Positions 6,365 to 8,447 of a DNA stretch of 8,447 nucleotides are shown here, piece by piece (positions within the stretch are counted from its first letter, which is position 1; each line of letters begins with the position of its first letter). Source of the stretch: Promethearchaeota archaeon (GTDB taxonomy: Archaea; Asgardarchaeota; Lokiarchaeia; Sigynarchaeales; SOKP01); contig JAGXNR010000114.1 in NCBI GenBank assembly GCA_019894875.1, forward strand, positions 1-8,447. Reading direction: 5' to 3'. The position numbers were made by a program, and so were the translations under genes. The notes beneath the pieces are model-generated. The model saw only the letters and a program-made list of their open reading frames with translations, did no database searches and was not told the DNA's origin.

Positions 6365-7645
6365 TTATTCAAGATTAAAAATTGATTTAAAATCTAGATA
6401 TAAATTATACTCTTTCTTTCCTTTATCAAGATCCTGAGATGCATTCTTGATTATATTACCTATAGTATTATAATTAAGTTCCATATTGAATGTTCTATCC
6501 CATTTCCACCAATTAGGCAATCCTACAAAATGAATATTCCACAAAAATTTATTTTCTTTTGGTGTCCTTTTAGTTATTTCCTTAGATAGTAAAATCCAAA
6601 ATACAACAAGATTACTTGAGATCTTCTCATTTTTTTCAATCGGTCCCCTAAAGAATTTTCCAAATGCAAGTAACATAAGCATTGCAAGTCCATATTTCAT
6701 CTGAATTTTGAGGGTCTCAGGTAGAATATCTTCCTTTATCATATCCCAATTTTTCACGTCTGATAGTCTCTCTATCTCTTTATTAACACTCTCTTTTATT
6801 TTATTGAAATAAAATTCCTCATTTAAGTAAGGTTTAGTATTAACATATTGGAATATCCGAAGGGCTCCAGCAATTCTCCATTCTAACCATTGTTGAGAAT
6901 ACTCTTTTGCAATCTCTAAAGCCCGTTCTTTATCAGACCAAGAATTTAAGATTTTTTTTAATTTTAAATTAATTTTTTCATAATAATCTATATAGTGATC
7001 ATAAATACGAGCATAAGAATACCCTAATACATCTATATATGTGAAAATCTCTAATATATCAATAAATCGGTCAAAATTTTGTTCATTACTACTAAGTATA
7101 TTAAATTCAGAATCATTTATCACAGAATACATTCCATAAAAAGTAGATTCACCTGTATAGATCGTCGCAAATAACAAATGATACTGAATCACTTTTTTTA
7201 TAAGTATCTCATCAATTTCAGATAGTTCAAATGGTTTGAGCATATTTTGTTTTGAAATTAATGAATAACTTTGGTGAGGATGCTCTTTCTTATTTTCTAA
7301 TCTTCCGATATCATGATACATTAATATCAGCGGTAAAATTAACGGATTCTGTGAGAATTGATTTAAAACTTTTTCTCGAAGTATGTATAAAGATTCTTCT
7401 GATAGGGTATCATGAGAAAACTCCCCATTTTTTATTTGAAAGAATATCTTAAACGATCTAAAAATATGCCTTATTGTTCTTTGAAATTCTTCCGGGTCAT
7501 TTTTTACCCCTTCCTGAAAAACGGTTTCTAAGTTTGGAAAAAGTGATAAGATCTGATTATAGGCATCTGAAGTCGCAATCTCAGATGAGGAATCAATCCA
7601 TGAGAGATCTAAACTATCAAATACTATCGAGAGAGGATCAATCAT
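6365..7645 (-). CDS. HD-superfamily protein (putative metal-dependent phosphohydrolase), unknown substrate
   Basis: A 426-residue, AT-rich, Ile/Lys/Asn-rich protein that I do not recognise as a named family. The pattern H60 ... H111-D112 (MYHDIGR) ... D205 (YIDVLGY) matches the H-HD-D metal-binding signature of HD-domain phosphohydrolases. Extra histidines at H122, H124 (HPHQS) and H156 (QYHLLFA) lie where two-metal HD phosphodiesterases carry additional ligands. The helical region around residues 50-210 therefore probably forms the HD fold. The C-terminal half (about 220-426) is helical and tryptophan-rich (W378 W379 W381 near PNWWKWD) and shows no motif I can assign. It contains no transmembrane segment that I would call with confidence. 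Its ATG overlaps the stop of the upstream PLP-enzyme gene by one base, so the two are probably translationally coupled. The HD assignment rests on motif spacing only. Confidence 0.75.
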   Translation of the reverse strand: MIDPLSIVFDSLDLSWIDSSSEIATSDAYNQILSLFPNLETVFQEGVKNDPEEFQRTIRHIFRSFKIFFQIKNGEFSHDTLSEESLYILREKVLNQFSQNPLILPLILMYHDIGRLENKKEHPHQSYSLISKQNMLKPFELSEIDEILIKKVIQYHLLFATIYTGESTFYGMYSVINDSEFNILSSNEQNFDRFIDILEIFTYIDVLGYSYARIYDHYIDYYEKINLKLKKILNSWSDKERALEIAKEYSQQWLEWRIAGALRIFQYVNTKPYLNEEFYFNKIKESVNKEIERLSDVKNWDMIKEDILPETLKIQMKYGLAMLMLLAFGKFFRGPIEKNEKISSNLVVFWILLSKEITKRTPKENKFLWNIHFVGLPNWWKWDRTFNMELNYNTIGNIIKNASQDLDKGKKEYNLYLDFKSIFNLE

Positions 7646-7647
7646 TA
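7643..7647 (-). other. TAATG stop-start overlap (translational coupling)
   Basis: On the minus strand the TAA stop of the PLP enzyme (7647-7645) and the ATG of the HD gene (7645-7643) share one A. No Shine-Dalgarno site precedes this ATG, so ribosomes finishing the first gene probably re-initiate here. Confidence 0.6.
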
Positions 7648-8447
7648 TTTTAAAACACGTTCTTTTAATAAATGAAAAAATGGCTCAATATCAATATTTC
7701 CCCCACTTAGAATTAATCCTACTTTTTTGTCTTTTATCTTAATTTTAACTGAAAGCAATGCTGCTAAAGGAACTGCGCCAGAAGGTTCAACAATAATTTT
7801 CATACGTTCCCATAGAAACCTCATGGCATCTATAATTTCCATTTCTGAAACAGTTAGTATCTTGTCTACATATTTTTGGATAATATGAAAAGTTCTCTCA
7901 CAAATTGAAGTTCGTAGACCATCTGCAATTGTGTTCGGGTAAGTACTAGGTATTATATGTCCTGATTGGATAGACCTTAAGGCATCATCCGCTAGTATTG
8001 GTTCAACACCAAAAACTTGGGCTTTTGGGCATAATCCTTTAGTAGCAAGAGCAGTTCCACTCAATAACCCTCCACCACCAAGTGGAGCAATAATGATATC
8101 AAATTCTCCTTCTTCTTTTATTAATTCATAAGCAGCTGTTCCTTGACCATTGATTACATGATCATTATCATACGGATGAATTAAAATGTAATTGTTCTTA
8201 GTTATTAAGTGATCAGTTGTTCTAGTTCTTGCTTCGAGAGTGTTATCGCAAAAAACTATATCAGCGCCGTATTCTTTAGTTGCATTAATTTTATTTAAAG
8301 GGGCTCCTTTAGGCATAACAATTGTTGCTTGAATGTTTAACAAAGAGGATGCAAGTGCGACTGCTTGTGCGTGATTACCACTTGAATGAGTAATAACGCC
8401 CCGTTTTTTTTCTTCTTTGGAAAGTAAATTTAAAGCATTGAAAGCCC
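7645..8447 (-). CDS. Threonine dehydratase / serine racemase-like PLP enzyme, 5'-truncated by the window edge
   Basis: The frame is open to the right edge and in-window residues total 266; the apparent TTG at 8343 is internal, because recognisable family sequence continues upstream. At the edge it reads AFNALNLLSKEEKKRGVITH, then SSGNHAQ (8385-8365), a fold-type II PLP signature. The Lys that binds PLP (in SFKxRGAFN) should lie a few codons outside the window. The phosphate-binding loop GGGGLLSG is at about 8079-8056, and the late SGGN serine that contacts the pyridine nitrogen is present near the C-terminus. The motif VEPILADD matches the Mg-site spacing (Glu, Ala, Asp) of serine racemase. 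The chain ends about 15 residues after SGGN, so there is no ACT-type regulatory domain: this is the short catabolic/racemase form. It would deaminate L-threonine to 2-oxobutyrate or L-serine to pyruvate, or racemise serine; sequence alone does not choose. It is coupled to the HD gene. Confidence 0.93.
   Translation of the reverse strand, partial: AFNALNLLSKEEKKRGVITHSSGNHAQAVALASSLLNIQATIVMPKGAPLNKINATKEYGADIVFCDNTLEARTRTTDHLITKNNYILIHPYDNDHVINGQGTAAYELIKEEGEFDIIIAPLGGGGLLSGTALATKGLCPKAQVFGVEPILADDALRSIQSGHIIPSTYPNTIADGLRTSICERTFHIIQKYVDKILTVSEMEIIDAMRFLWERMKIIVEPSGAVPLAALLSVKIKIKDKKVGLILSGGNIDIEPFFHLLKERVLK

Noticed and set aside
8341..8343. TTG as the true start of the PLP enzyme
   Set aside because: The frame stays open upstream and encodes the diagnostic SSGNHAQ motif, so the real start lies beyond the window edge.

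Overview
The window most likely comes from an archaeon, and an Asgard archaeon (Lokiarchaeia-like) is my best guess. Three things point there: a eukaryote-like small GTPase of the Arf/Ras superfamily, AT-rich DNA with TATA-type promoters and poly-T stops in place of bacterial -35/-10 boxes and hairpin terminators, and a metabolic gene set (Mo/W-pterin oxidoreductase, 3-hydroxyacyl-CoA dehydrogenase, DUF362) typical of anaerobic archaea. No ribosomal or other taxonomic marker is present, so this rests on gene content. I see no RNA gene, CRISPR array, insertion sequence, phage gene or integration scar.

Layout. (A) Positions 1-1019, minus strand: a small GTPase followed 59 bases later by a cysteine-containing small protein that runs off the left edge. 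Both have good Shine-Dalgarno sites. (B) 1007-1537: a 531-base AT-rich gap between divergent genes. (C) 1538-5006, plus strand: a stand-alone molybdopterin (Mo/W-bisPGD) oxidoreductase, then a divergent 3-hydroxyacyl-CoA dehydrogenase. Each has a TATA-like box about 37-39 bases before its ATG and no convincing Shine-Dalgarno site, which suggests very short leaders. An 11-T run separates them. (D) 5069-8447, minus strand: a threonine dehydratase/serine racemase-type PLP enzyme (start lies beyond the right edge) whose stop overlaps by one base the start of an HD-superfamily protein, then a DUF362 protein with a cysteine-rich C-terminus. Regions C and D converge at 5007-5068.

How the genes may work together. 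The GTPase and the CxxC protein look like one transcription unit. The PLP enzyme and the HD protein are probably translationally coupled. The oxidoreductase and dehydrogenase may belong to one catabolic route (redox or hydration chemistry followed by beta-oxidation-type dehydrogenation), but only adjacency and strand support this.

Most unusual points: the oxidoreductase has no Cys or Sec where the metal ligand normally sits (a Ser is there); the GTPase combines an Arf-like N-terminal helix, at exactly Arf spacing, with Ras-like nucleotide motifs; the dehydrogenase keeps its catalytic residues but has lost flanking signature motifs; and an HD protein is coupled to an amino-acid deaminase or racemase that lacks a regulatory domain.
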